From contig NZ_JAIVFW010000001.1 in the NCBI RefSeq assembly GCF_020829595.1, positions 186,001 to 250,000 on the forward strand: a stretch of 64,000 nucleotides of DNA, read 5' to 3'. Within the stretch, counting starts at the first letter, position 1. Each line of letters opens with the position of its first letter. Both the position numbers and the translations under genes were made by a program. The stretch is from Nostoc sp. CHAB 5844 (lineage in GTDB: Bacteria > Cyanobacteriota > Cyanobacteriia > Cyanobacteriales > Nostocaceae). The notes beneath the pieces were generated by a model. The model did no database searches and was not told where the DNA came from. It saw only the letters and a program-made list of their open reading frames with translations. Shown piece after piece: positions 37,557 through 46,064 of this stretch.

Positions 37557-37856
37557 ATGTTGCCAACAAACCGTGCAATAGTATTCTTGGCTGCCACTTT
37601 ATTGATTACTCCAATTTTTTCAGCTACACCTGCCAGCGCTGAACAAAAATTATGTCGCAGAGGAGTTACCCCAAGACGAGAAGTTAATCCTAGAGAAAGG
37701 AGATCAGTAGTTGTCAACCAAAGAGTAGTCAGACTTAACAATGGTGATTTCAGACTTCCTAACGGGGAAATAGTCTCAAATCGCAGAACAGTCAGACTGC
37801 GTAATCAAAGTTATTTTAGACTACCTAATGGGGACATCATTGTTCCTACACAGTAA
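37557..37856 (+). CDS. Small exported basic protein with RLPNG repeats, apparently truncated
   Basis: ATG at 37557 with AAAAGGAG just upstream. A signal peptide (AIVFLAATLLITPIFSATPASA) is followed by an Arg-rich region and two copies of a motif: DFRLPNGEIV and YFRLPNGDIIV. The frame ends at TAA 37854-37856 after 99 residues, but the same frame stays open for 25 more codons to 37934 and encodes a third copy, TFRLPNGTIVKI, so the stop is probably a recent nonsense change in a three-repeat protein. The repeats are likely beta-hairpins. The function is unknown; the product is likely periplasmic. Confidence 0.75.
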   Translation: MLPTNRAIVFLAATLLITPIFSATPASAEQKLCRRGVTPRREVNPRERRSVVVNQRVVRLNNGDFRLPNGEIVSNRRTVRLRNQSYFRLPNGDIIVPTQ

Positions 37857-38081
37857 ATTATTCCTAGCAGAAGTGTTGTGAGAGTTTCTCGTGATACATT
37901 TAGACTTCCCAATGGGACGATTGTAAAAATATAACCGTTGGTAATTGGGCAAAATTTTCTCAATCTATATAGTCACTGTAGCGATTGAATAAAATGAGGA
38001 AATTAAAAGTATGGGCTACCAACCTACAGTTTTAGCTTTAAACAACTAGCTCGGTAGCCATTTTTGACAACGGACACAGTT

Positions 38082-39641
38082 ATGAAACTTGATACATCAA
38101 AGCCTGTAGATTCATTAGCTTTACCTGTAGAACAGAAAAAACGGCGTAAGTATAACTTCCTACATTGGTTACTCGTCCTGGGGCTTTTGGGTGGAATTGG
38201 CTATGGAATTTATTACCGAGTCGCAGTGGTATCCCGCCAAGAAGCTAGACAAAAGATTTTAACACAGCCAGTAGAAAGACAAAATTTAGCGATCGCTGTA
38301 ACAGCCAATGGCACAGTCAAGCCTGAGCGCTCAATTAACGTCAGTCCCAAAAATTCTGGTGTACTCAAAACACTGCTAGTCAAAGAAGGCGATTCTGTTA
38401 AACAAGGGCAAATTCTCGCTTACATGGATGATTCCAACCTGCGGGGCAATTTGGTTCAAGCACAAGGACAACTGGCACAAGCCCAGGCAAATCTGCAAAA
38501 AGCCCAAGCCGGGAATCGCCCTCAAGATATTGCCCAAGCACAAGCCCAACTCGACGAGGCCGAAGCCAATCTGCAAAAAGTAGAAGCTGGTAATCGCCCC
38601 CAAGATATTGCCCAAGCGCAAGCACGTTTGAGGAGCGCTCAATCTACCCTAGTTCAAGCAGAAGATGATTTACGTCGCAATCAGCAACTTTACAATTCTG
38701 GAGCTATTTCTCTCCAAACTGTGATCCAAAAACGGTCAGCGCGTGATAGCGCCCAAGCCCAAGTGAATGAAGCACAACAAGCATTGGCATTGCAACAAGC
38801 AGGTTCACGCTCAGAGGATATTCAACAAGCCAGGGCTACAGTTAAACAGCGACAAGAAGCTTTGGCACTGTTAAAAGCTGGAAGCCGCCAAGAAGATATT
38901 GAAGTCGCCCGCGCCCAAGTAACTTCGGCTCGTGGCTCACTGCAAAACATCCAAGCCGAAATCAATGACACTATTCTCCGCGCACCTTTTGATGGTGTTG
39001 TAACGCAAAAGTTCTCTGATCCTGGCGCTTTTGTAACTCCCACAACTTCAGGTAGTTCCGTTTCCTCAGCCACTTCTTCGTCGATTTTGGCTTTAGCTTC
39101 GACAAATCAAGTTGTAGCTAATTTATCAGAATCGAATATTGCCAAAATTCGCCTTGGTCAAAAAGTGACAATTAAAGCCGATGCTTACCCAGGCAAAGTT
39201 TTTGAAGGTAAAGTTAGCCAAATTGCTGCTCAAGCAACCGTCGAGCAGAACGTTACTAGTTTTCAGGTCAAAGCATCTTTGTCAGATCCGCAAAACCTAC
39301 TACGGTCTGGGATGAATGTAGATGTGGACTTTCAAGTTGGTCAGCTAGAAAATGTTTTAGTTGTACCCACAGCCGCAGTTGTTCGCCGAGAAAGAGCCAC
39401 AGGCGTGTTTGTTTTAGGAGAAAATGAGCAACCGACATTTACTCGCATTGAGACAGGCGTTACCGTCAACAACTTTACAGAAGTTAAATCTGGATTAACA
39501 GGCAATGAAAAAGTCTTGCTGAGTTTTCCGCCTGGGTCAAGACCACAATCAACACCACGCGGAGGTGTATTCCCTGGTTTAGGCGGTGGAGGTGGCCGTT
39601 CTTCTGGTGGAGGTGGTCGTTCTGGTGGTAATGCGCCTTGA
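38082..39641 (+). CDS. Periplasmic adaptor subunit of a MacAB/DevBCA-like ABC exporter
   Basis: A 519-residue membrane fusion protein (HlyD/MacA family) from the ATG at 38082; a TTG at 38064 is less likely. One N-terminal transmembrane helix (WLLVLGLLGGIGYGIYY), biotinyl-lipoyl half motifs (VLKTLLVKEGDSVKQGQIL and PFDGVVTQKFSDPGAF), a long coiled coil made from imperfect repeats of the type AGNRPQDIAQAQ, a beta-barrel domain and a Gly-rich tail. It joins the inner-membrane ABC parts encoded directly downstream to an outer-membrane channel. The order adaptor, permease, ATPase matches DevB-DevC-DevA. Confidence 0.93.
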   Translation: MKLDTSKPVDSLALPVEQKKRRKYNFLHWLLVLGLLGGIGYGIYYRVAVVSRQEARQKILTQPVERQNLAIAVTANGTVKPERSINVSPKNSGVLKTLLVKEGDSVKQGQILAYMDDSNLRGNLVQAQGQLAQAQANLQKAQAGNRPQDIAQAQAQLDEAEANLQKVEAGNRPQDIAQAQARLRSAQSTLVQAEDDLRRNQQLYNSGAISLQTVIQKRSARDSAQAQVNEAQQALALQQAGSRSEDIQQARATVKQRQEALALLKAGSRQEDIEVARAQVTSARGSLQNIQAEINDTILRAPFDGVVTQKFSDPGAFVTPTTSGSSVSSATSSSILALASTNQVVANLSESNIAKIRLGQKVTIKADAYPGKVFEGKVSQIAAQATVEQNVTSFQVKASLSDPQNLLRSGMNVDVDFQVGQLENVLVVPTAAVVRRERATGVFVLGENEQPTFTRIETGVTVNNFTEVKSGLTGNEKVLLSFPPGSRPQSTPRGGVFPGLGGGGGRSSGGGGRSGGNAP

Positions 39642-39844
39642 TAAAGTCAAAAGTTAAAAGGCAAAAGTAAAAGATTCATCATATCAACGCTTTTAAGTAG
39701 GTCGGTGCAATTAAGGATAACTAGTGAAGGTTGTCATTTGTCATTGGTCATTGGTAAGGGTTTTAAGTCTATTTACGTTTCGTAATATAGTTTGGTTTAT
39801 TTCCACCGAGTTACTTAATTCCAAATCTAATATCCAAAATTGGT

Positions 39845-41134
39845 ATGCTTCAGAGTTTAGAAAAAATTCCGAAAATTCAAAAAATTCCACGTAAGTCTAC
39901 AGTGCCGTTGACAGAAATATTATCAATGGCGGTAGAGACCCTTTGGAGTAATAAATTACGCACAGGACTCACCATGCTAGGCGTGATTATTGGTATTGCT
40001 TCAGTTATTGCCATTACTTCTGTTGGTCAAGGAGTGCAAAAAAGCGTTGAGAACCAAATACAGGCATTAGGGACAGATGTATTACAAGTTTTAGCAGGTG
40101 CAGCGAGAAGTGGAAATATTCGTCAAGGTTTGGGTTCTACTAGTACCTTGACTTGGGAAGATGCAAAAGCCATAGAGCAACAAGCACCATCAGCCGATTT
40201 GGTTTCGGCGTATCTGCAAAGGAATGCCCAAGTAGTGTATGGCGGCGAAAACACCTCAACAACAATTTACGGCACAGACTTAAATTATCCAGATGCGCGA
40301 AATACTTATCCTCAAGAAGGGCGATTTTTTAATCAAGAAGAACTCGATTCTAGTAAGCAAGTTGCTGTGATTGGGCCGACAGTCAAAAGAACTTTATTTG
40401 TAGATAGTACTAAAGTCATCGGTGAACAAATTCGGATTCAGGGAGAAACTTATGAAGTGATTGGGGTAACGGAACCTAAAGGCGCTCAAGGGCCGATGGA
40501 TCGAGATGATCAAATTTTTATTCCCCTCACTAGTATGTCGGGGAGATTGGTAGGTAACAATGCGTTAACAGGTGTGTCGGTGAGTGGAATTTTAATCAAA
40601 TCCAGCAATCAGGAAAAGTTAGAAGCGGCGCAATTTCAAGTTACCAATATTTTGCGTTTGCGTCACGAGATTTATCCACCACAAGTTGATGATTTTCGGA
40701 TTACTAATCAAGCTGATATTGTTAGTACATTTACTAATGTTGTGGGTTTATTTACGATTATGGTAGTAGCGATCGCCGGCATTTCTCTGGTGGTTGGTGG
40801 AATTGGTATTGCTAATATTATGCTAGTTTCTGTAGTAGAACGAACACGAGAAATTGGGATTCGTAAAGCAGTTGGCGCAACTAATTCAGCCATTTTGAAT
40901 CAGTTTTTAGCAGAGGCGATCGTTATTTCTATTGTTGGTGGTGGTATTGGTATGGGAACTGGAATTTTCATTGCCTTTGCAGCAGCTAATATTTTTAAAT
41001 TTCCTTTTGTTATTTCTTTTTTATCAGTAATTGTAGGTTTTGGACTTTCATTATTTGTAGGTATAGTTGCTGGCGTTATTCCGGCTCGGAATGCTGCTAA
41101 ATTAGACCCAATTACGGCTTTACGTAGTGATTAA
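39845..41134 (+). CDS. ABC exporter permease (MacB/FtsX type)
   Basis: A 429-residue permease with a MacB periplasmic core domain. The first transmembrane helix is preceded by TLWSNKLRTGLTMLGVIIG, typical for MacB/YknZ permeases; three more helices are C-terminal (TNVVGLFTIMVVAIAGISLV ... FVGIVAGVIPARNAA) with the conserved MLVSVVERTREIGIRKAVGA FtsX loop. The ATPase gene starts within a few tens of bases of its end. It likely exports a lipid, peptide or glycolipid; the substrate is not shown. Confidence 0.94.
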   Translation: MLQSLEKIPKIQKIPRKSTVPLTEILSMAVETLWSNKLRTGLTMLGVIIGIASVIAITSVGQGVQKSVENQIQALGTDVLQVLAGAARSGNIRQGLGSTSTLTWEDAKAIEQQAPSADLVSAYLQRNAQVVYGGENTSTTIYGTDLNYPDARNTYPQEGRFFNQEELDSSKQVAVIGPTVKRTLFVDSTKVIGEQIRIQGETYEVIGVTEPKGAQGPMDRDDQIFIPLTSMSGRLVGNNALTGVSVSGILIKSSNQEKLEAAQFQVTNILRLRHEIYPPQVDDFRITNQADIVSTFTNVVGLFTIMVVAIAGISLVVGGIGIANIMLVSVVERTREIGIRKAVGATNSAILNQFLAEAIVISIVGGGIGMGTGIFIAFAAANIFKFPFVISFLSVIVGFGLSLFVGIVAGVIPARNAAKLDPITALRSD

Positions 41135-41189
41135 TTTAAACGAGGGACTAGAGGTTAGTCTTTCTACTCAGCACTCAGCACTAAATAAT

Positions 41190-41861
41190 ATGGTAAACAT
41201 GATTTGGATGGAATCGATTACTAAAACATACAAACTCGGAGAAATGAATGTACCAATTCTCAAAGGAATTCAATTAGCAATTGAAGAGGGAGAATATGTA
41301 GCAATTATGGGTGCATCAGGTTCAGGTAAGTCTACGCTGATGAACATTTTGGGATGTCTCGATAGACCTACTAACGGAAATTATATTTTTGAAGGCAGAA
41401 ATTTAACTACTTTTAATGATGATGAATTAGCATATATTCGCAATCAAAGGATAGGTTTTGTTTTTCAACAATTTAATTTATTACCACGAGCGACAGCGCT
41501 AGAAAATGTCATGTTGCCAATGGTTTATGCTAACTTACCCAAACGCAAACGCCGGGAAAGAGCATTGGATGCTTTAACAAGAGTAGGGTTAAGCGATCGC
41601 ATTCTCAATCGTCCCAGTCAACTTTCTGGGGGACAACAACAACGTGTGGCGATCGCGCGTGCTTTAGTTAATCGGCCAGCATTAGTTTTGGCAGACGAAC
41701 CAACAGGTGCATTAGATACAGAAACTTCTTATGAAGTCATGAATTTACTTACAGAATTAAATCAGCAAGGTATAACAATTGTGATTGTTACCCATGAGCC
41801 AGATATTGCTGCTCAAACTAAAAGAACTATTCGAGTACAAGATGGTTTAATTATAGGTTAA
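41190..41861 (+). CDS. ABC exporter ATPase (MacB/LolD type)
   Basis: A 223-residue ATPase from the ATG at 41190 (an upstream GTG at 41127 would read through a CTCAGCA repeat and is unlikely). Walker [10 protein letters not shown], signature [15 protein letters not shown], Walker B LVLADEP, and switch His in [10 protein letters not shown] are complete, so it should hydrolyse ATP. Its closest type is the LolD/MacB class. It is third in the adaptor-permease-ATPase operon, and the truncated tolC-like gene follows 162 bases downstream. Confidence 0.95.
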   Translation: MVNMIWMESITKTYKLGEMNVPILKGIQLAIEEGEYVAIMGASGSGKSTLMNILGCLDRPTNGNYIFEGRNLTTFNDDELAYIRNQRIGFVFQQFNLLPRATALENVMLPMVYANLPKRKRRERALDALTRVGLSDRILNRPSQLSGGQQQRVAIARALVNRPALVLADEPTGALDTETSYEVMNLLTELNQQGITIVIVTHEPDIAAQTKRTIRVQDGLIIG

Positions 41862-42023
41862 GTTTTTTAACTGAAGAATCATCAATCGCAGATATACAAC
41901 CTGATATGAATCAAAGGTTTAGACGGGTATAAGGGTATAGGGTTGTGGGGTGTAAGTGAGCAAAAACCTTATATGCTTACACCCAATCTCAACAACTAAC
42001 TTTTGTAGATAAGTCCTGAAATT

Positions 42024-42353
42024 ATGAACTTTATGTTATCTTCTGTGCATTCTACCTGGATGATTTTGGCGATCGCTATGTTGATTTCTGCGATGCCCAA
42101 GAGCGCAAATGCTCAAACTCCAGCGCAGATACAGCAACTAATTCCGGCGGAAAACTTGAACCCTAATGCCAATCCTCTGCAATTTCCGTCTAAGCCACAA
42201 GAAGTGCAGATTCAAAGAACTGTTCCGATTAGTTTGGCAGAGGCTTTAGAATTAGCCAGACGCAACAATCGAGATTTACAAATAGCAATATTAGAGTTAG
42301 AACGCAGTCGTTCTGCATTACGAGAATCTCAAGCGGCTTTGTTTCATTCGTAG
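42024..42353 (+). pseudogene. TolC-family outer-membrane efflux gene, truncated
   Basis: The frame encodes a signal peptide (MILAIAMLISAMPKSANA) and the start of a TolC-like protein (VPISLAEALELARRNNRDLQIAILELERSRSALRESQAALF), then stops at 42351-42353 after 109 residues. TolC proteins are normally 400 residues or more. The following 180 bases do not continue the family in any frame, so the gene was cut by deletion or replacement and not by a point mutation. It lies downstream of the ABC exporter operon and was probably its outer-membrane channel. Confidence 0.85.
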
Positions 42354-42532
42354 CGGATGGTGTGCCACCTGTGCCATGAGTAAATTTACTTAAATTATAG
42401 TTTTTTGTTTAACTGTATATTTCCTAAGTATGATGATGCCCTCTCTCATCAGCATGATGAAATACATCAGAAAGTTCATCACCTTATAAGAGTAATTTTC
42501 TGACAACAAGTTCTTCCTCAAGAGGTCTAAAA

Positions 42533-43654
42533 ATGACGGCTACAAACGAAAAAAACAAAATTCGTTACGCAGTTGTTGGTTTAGGTTGGTTTGCTCAAGA
42601 AGCTGCCTTGCCTGCATTTGCTAATACCGATAACTCTGAATTAGTTGCTTTAGTTTCCGATGACCAGACAAAACTTGAAGAACTTAGCCAAAAGTATGGC
42701 ATTCAGCATACTTATTCTTATGAGGAATATGAAGACTGTCTGACAAGTGGTGAAATTGATGCTGTTTATATTGCATTACCCAATCACCTACATCGTGATT
42801 ACACTGTACGAGCAGCTAATCAGGCCATCCATGTGCTGTGTGAAAAGCCAATGGCTGTAACCGAACAAGAGTGCGAAGCTATGATTAAAGCTGCAAAAGA
42901 TAACGGTGTCAAACTGATGATTGCTTATCGATTACACCTAGAACCAGCAAACTTGCAGGCTGTGGAAATTGTGCGATCGCAGCAGATTGGTGAACCGCGT
43001 ATTTTCAACTCTGTTTTCACTCAACAAGTAGAAGGCGGTAATATCCGTTTACGAGATGTCACAGGTGGCGGCACAATCTATGATATCGGTATTTACTGTA
43101 TTAATGCTGCCCGCTATCTATTTCAAGATGAACCAACCGAAGTATTTGCTATAGCTGCCAGCAAAGGAGAACAACGCTTCAGCGAAGTCGAAGAAATGAC
43201 CAGCGTTACCTTACGCTTTCCCAATGAACGACTAGCAACATTTATCTGTAGCTTTGGAGCAGCAAAAGTTTCTAGTTATCAAATTGTCGGAACTAAAGGT
43301 GATTTACGAGTAGAATCCGCCTATACATGGCATGGAGAACTGAAGCACTACCTCACCATTGATGGTGAAACCCAAGAGCAGACTTTTGAAAGTCATGATC
43401 AGTTAGCAGCTGAATTCACATATTTCTCCGATTGCATTCTCCAAAATCAAGACCCAGAACCATCTGGAATCGAAGGATTGAACGATGTCCGCATTATTCA
43501 AGCACTCTACCATTCCATTGAAACAGGTCAACCTGTGCAAGTAGAAACTCTCGAACGCACTCAACGTCCCACCTCAGAGCAAACTATTAAACGCCCTGCC
43601 AACGACGAGAAGCCAGAGCTAATTCATGCAGCATCACCTGGCGGCAATTCGTAA
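42533..43654 (+). CDS. Gfo/Idh/MocA family oxidoreductase
   Basis: A 373-residue NAD(P)-dependent sugar-type dehydrogenase. Rossmann motif AVVGLGWFAQEAAL at the N terminus, the catalytic EKP motif in HVLCEKPMAV, and the C-terminal alpha/beta domain with GGGTIYDIGIYCINAARYLF, close to the glucose-fructose oxidoreductase subgroup. No signal peptide. A 30-residue polar tail (ERTQRPTSEQTIKRPAND) is unusual. AAGAGGT precedes the ATG. It is a single gene with substrate unknown. Confidence 0.92.
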   Translation: MTATNEKNKIRYAVVGLGWFAQEAALPAFANTDNSELVALVSDDQTKLEELSQKYGIQHTYSYEEYEDCLTSGEIDAVYIALPNHLHRDYTVRAANQAIHVLCEKPMAVTEQECEAMIKAAKDNGVKLMIAYRLHLEPANLQAVEIVRSQQIGEPRIFNSVFTQQVEGGNIRLRDVTGGGTIYDIGIYCINAARYLFQDEPTEVFAIAASKGEQRFSEVEEMTSVTLRFPNERLATFICSFGAAKVSSYQIVGTKGDLRVESAYTWHGELKHYLTIDGETQEQTFESHDQLAAEFTYFSDCILQNQDPEPSGIEGLNDVRIIQALYHSIETGQPVQVETLERTQRPTSEQTIKRPANDEKPELIHAASPGGNS

Positions 43655-43700
43655 TTCGTAATTCGTAATAAGCAATGATTTTCCGCCAAACTAAGTAGGC
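43655..43700. repeat. Short tandem repeat (TTCGTAA) and flank
   Basis: Three CGTAATT units directly after the oxidoreductase stop (43646-43671), then a short bridge into the receiver remnant. Typical cyanobacterial heptamer repeat. Confidence 0.7.
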
Positions 43701-43957
43701 GATCGCTCTCACAGCTTACACCAATTTCCTTTAAAGATGAAACGAATTTTTTTGTAGAGACGTTGCATTGCAACGTCTCTACAGATTTTATGTGCATCAA
43801 ATTTTTCGTGAATTGGTATTACACCACAGAAAGCGATCGCCAAAAAGCATTAATAGCAGACTTTCAAAAACACTTTACTCAACCTATACACGCAAGAGAA
43901 TTAATCTCCTTGATTGCAGATTTAATAATAGCCAGCGGTAAGATGATTTCTAATTAA
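43701..43957 (+). pseudogene. Receiver-domain remnant interrupted by a MITE
   Basis: Codons on both sides of the element at 43719-43818 join into the end of a response-regulator receiver domain: AIALTAY before, then TTESDRQKALIADFQKHF and TQPIHARELISLIADLI after, ending at 43957 (conserved ALTA, the KP-like turn now QP, and the last helix). The sequence upstream has a stop (TAG) and a tandem repeat, so the 5' two-thirds of the gene was already missing. The element then split what was left. No functional protein is expected. Confidence 0.8.
43719..43818. mobile_element. MITE, TACCAATT family, copy B (100 bp)
   Basis: Ends CACCAATT (one change from TACCAATT) and AATTGGTA, flanked on both sides by TTA (43716-43718 and 43819-43821). 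It contains the perfect palindrome TGTAGAGACGTTGC...GCAACGTCTCTACA at 43753-43783, which is also seen in part at 11308-11340. Confidence 0.85.
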
Positions 43958-43972
43958 TTGCACAGCAAATTT

Positions 43973-44191
43973 TTATTTCTCTCCCTGTTCAGTTGCTGTT
44001 GGCTCGTTTGGACGTTGGATAGCTGGAGGATAATCCACAAATTCTTGGGTTCTCGTAGTATTTGTAGTTGCTCCTTCTGGCAACACATCTTCAGGATTAA
44101 CAGTTTTATCAGCAGCCATATCCATTAGACCTTCAGCATTAGTATTAGGTTTATCCCCAGTTCCTTTATGATTTGCATGACCACTAGGCAT
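43973..44191 (-). CDS. Small hydrophilic hypothetical protein
   Basis: A 72-residue ATG-started frame, hydrophilic and probably disordered (HANHKGTGDKPNTNAEGLMD, ATTNTTRTQEFVDYPPAIQRP). No domain or signal peptide. The composition, with few hydrophobic residues and no repeats, is unlike random AT-rich DNA, which supports a gene. No function can be given. Confidence 0.55.
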   Translation of the reverse strand: MPSGHANHKGTGDKPNTNAEGLMDMAADKTVNPEDVLPEGATTNTTRTQEFVDYPPAIQRPNEPTATEQGEK

Positions 44192-44479
44192 AACTATTTT
44201 CTCCGCAGTGATATTGTAGATAACACACTCCTAACCTAAACTGACTGACTGTACAGAAGACACTATCAGAAGGCTTAAATCTAAGTTAGATGAATACTGA
44301 TGTCTCTGTCGGAAGATAGCAAATTGGCGATTGTCTAGTTACCTTGATGCAATATTTGCAACTTAAGTTATGGGAATGAATCATTGATTTGAATAAAACT
44401 TACAAATCAACACACACTGATTCAATTTCATTTGCTTGAATAGCTATATTGATAGAATTGAAATTCACGCTTCTGGACT

Positions 44480-44725
44480 ATGGCAAGTAAATATATAGAC
44501 GTGCAGGAATACACTGTTAGAGCGCATAAACGACTAATTCACACCAGAGTCTTTCACTTTGTCTGCAAAGAATGCAATCAGACAACTAAACGCGAGACTT
44601 ATGGCCCTCGTCCTTTATATTGCGAAAGCTGCCGTCCACCACAACCGCCGCGCAAATCTCCACAGCCATCTCAAAAAGCCAAACCAAGACCAATGACTTA
44701 CACAAGTGACACTACTTTGGGTTGA
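44480..44725 (+). CDS. Zinc-ribbon-like small protein
   Basis: An 81-residue protein with two CxxC pairs at C29-C32 and C48-C51 (HFVCKEC, LYCESC) spaced as in a zinc ribbon, and a Pro/Lys-rich tail ([18 protein letters not shown]). The next gene starts 10 bases downstream, so both form a likely operon. A nucleic-acid-binding or adaptor role is a guess from the ribbon and basic tail. Confidence 0.7.
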   Translation: MASKYIDVQEYTVRAHKRLIHTRVFHFVCKECNQTTKRETYGPRPLYCESCRPPQPPRKSPQPSQKAKPRPMTYTSDTTLG

Positions 44726-44735
44726 TTAACGCTTT

Positions 44736-45749
44736 ATGAAACCTCAATCGCAATTAGAACCCCCCCCACAAACCTTAATCTCGCCTTTGTTGGAATTACG
44801 AGACTACTACGCTCGCCTTGTCGAAGAGTACGGTAACTTATATAATCAGGCGCGATCGCAACTCAACAATGTCGAAGGTTTATTGTCTAGCTGGTCTTCA
44901 ATATCAGATGCTAACAACAAGCTGCTGACAGTTGAGGTCGTAAATGAATTTTCTGCTTCTAAAGAAGACTTACTACTATCTCCGTCGTCTCATGATGTCA
45001 CTACGTCTGACAGCGAATTAGAAGAGCATCAAGATTCAGCACTACCAGAATCGGAAGAATTAGATTCAGATAGTTCTGCTTCAACAATCAAAGAATCTCC
45101 AGCCAAAGACACTACTTTTCAAAACAAAGATTTCTCGCTAAATAATGTAGACATTCCCATGTTGAGCGAGTATCAATCTTTAACTCGGATGGAAGCCATT
45201 AAAAAGCTATTAGAACAACATCTTGGTACAGTTTGCCACATAGATTTTATTGTGCGATCGCTTTATGGTGACTTAGAGCCACATATGTTTAAAGTGGTCA
45301 AAGGTAGAGTTCAATCTTCACTGACGCAAGGTAGAGAAAGACAAGCTTGGTTTGGCATCCCAAATGAGCCTGGTTGTTACACCCTCGATTTGAGTTTGGT
45401 GAACGCCAATCAGACCAACAATCACTCTAAAACAGGCAAAAGCAAGAAGAAACCCGTTGTAGTGCCACAAGCAAAAGTTGTTCCTATGCTCAAAGCTTAT
45501 GAAGGACAATTTTTGATTGATGCTTTGACTCATTTCTTTAGGCAACATCCGGGGAAAGTTTTTAGCGTGGCTGAAGTCATCACCGGAATTTATGGAAACC
45601 TAGATGCTGAAGAAGTCAGAGAAGTTAAAAGCAAAGTACTGAATGAACTATCACGCGGTTATCGGACAGGACGATTTTCAAGAATGCCTGATACAGTCGG
45701 CTTTTACACCTGGGATACAAAGTTAATCCGCAAAGCCAACTCAGGCTGA
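44736..45749 (+). CDS. Protein with two tandem HARE-HTH/winged-helix-like domains
   Basis: A 337-residue protein with an N-terminal coiled coil (about 20-52), an acidic Ser/Glu-rich linker (75-135), and two similar about 80-residue domains at 142-221 and 251-330. Both begin with ML, then a helix, a short hydrophobic motif (FIVRSLYGDLE and VITGIYGNLD), KGRV/KSKVL, and end WFGIPNEPGCYTLDLS / RMPDTVGFYTWDTK. This pattern resembles HARE-HTH winged-helix domains found in DNA- or chromatin-linked proteins. The internal duplication is direct. Function is unknown; co-operonic with the zinc-ribbon gene. Confidence 0.7.
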   Translation: MKPQSQLEPPPQTLISPLLELRDYYARLVEEYGNLYNQARSQLNNVEGLLSSWSSISDANNKLLTVEVVNEFSASKEDLLLSPSSHDVTTSDSELEEHQDSALPESEELDSDSSASTIKESPAKDTTFQNKDFSLNNVDIPMLSEYQSLTRMEAIKKLLEQHLGTVCHIDFIVRSLYGDLEPHMFKVVKGRVQSSLTQGRERQAWFGIPNEPGCYTLDLSLVNANQTNNHSKTGKSKKKPVVVPQAKVVPMLKAYEGQFLIDALTHFFRQHPGKVFSVAEVITGIYGNLDAEEVREVKSKVLNELSRGYRTGRFSRMPDTVGFYTWDTKLIRKANSG

Positions 45750-45765
45750 AATTAGAACAGGACTT

Positions 45766-45937
45766 ATATCATGTCCGGCAAAATAACCATAATTCTTGTT
45801 TTACCCCTCCCCAACCCTCCCCTTACCAAGGGGAGCCAGCGCCGTGGGCGGGTTTCCCGACAGCCGCGCGACTGGCGTGAGGGTGCCGTCAGGCGGGTGG
45901 GGTAATTTTATTATGGGTAATTAAACGGACATGATAT
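45766..45937. mobile_element. Small non-coding element with ATATCATGTCCGG inverted ends (copy 2)
   Basis: Bounded by ATATCATGTCCGG (45766-45778) and CGGACATGATAT (45926-45937), inverted copies of each other, with GC-rich repeat material in between (CCCCTCCCCAACCC, CGCGACTGGCG). Ends match the element at 10829-10943; interiors differ, suggesting that the ends are what moves or that repeats inserted later. Confidence 0.65.
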
Positions 45938-46064
45938 TACGCAAAGACTACGGTTCTACGTCATTATGATCGCAGCAAAGTAATCGCAAAGGCTGATTGT
46001 TCGTCACGAGTGCGTAAGTCCTACGTATATATCCAATAGCGATCACTTGTCTTGTCTTTTTGAT

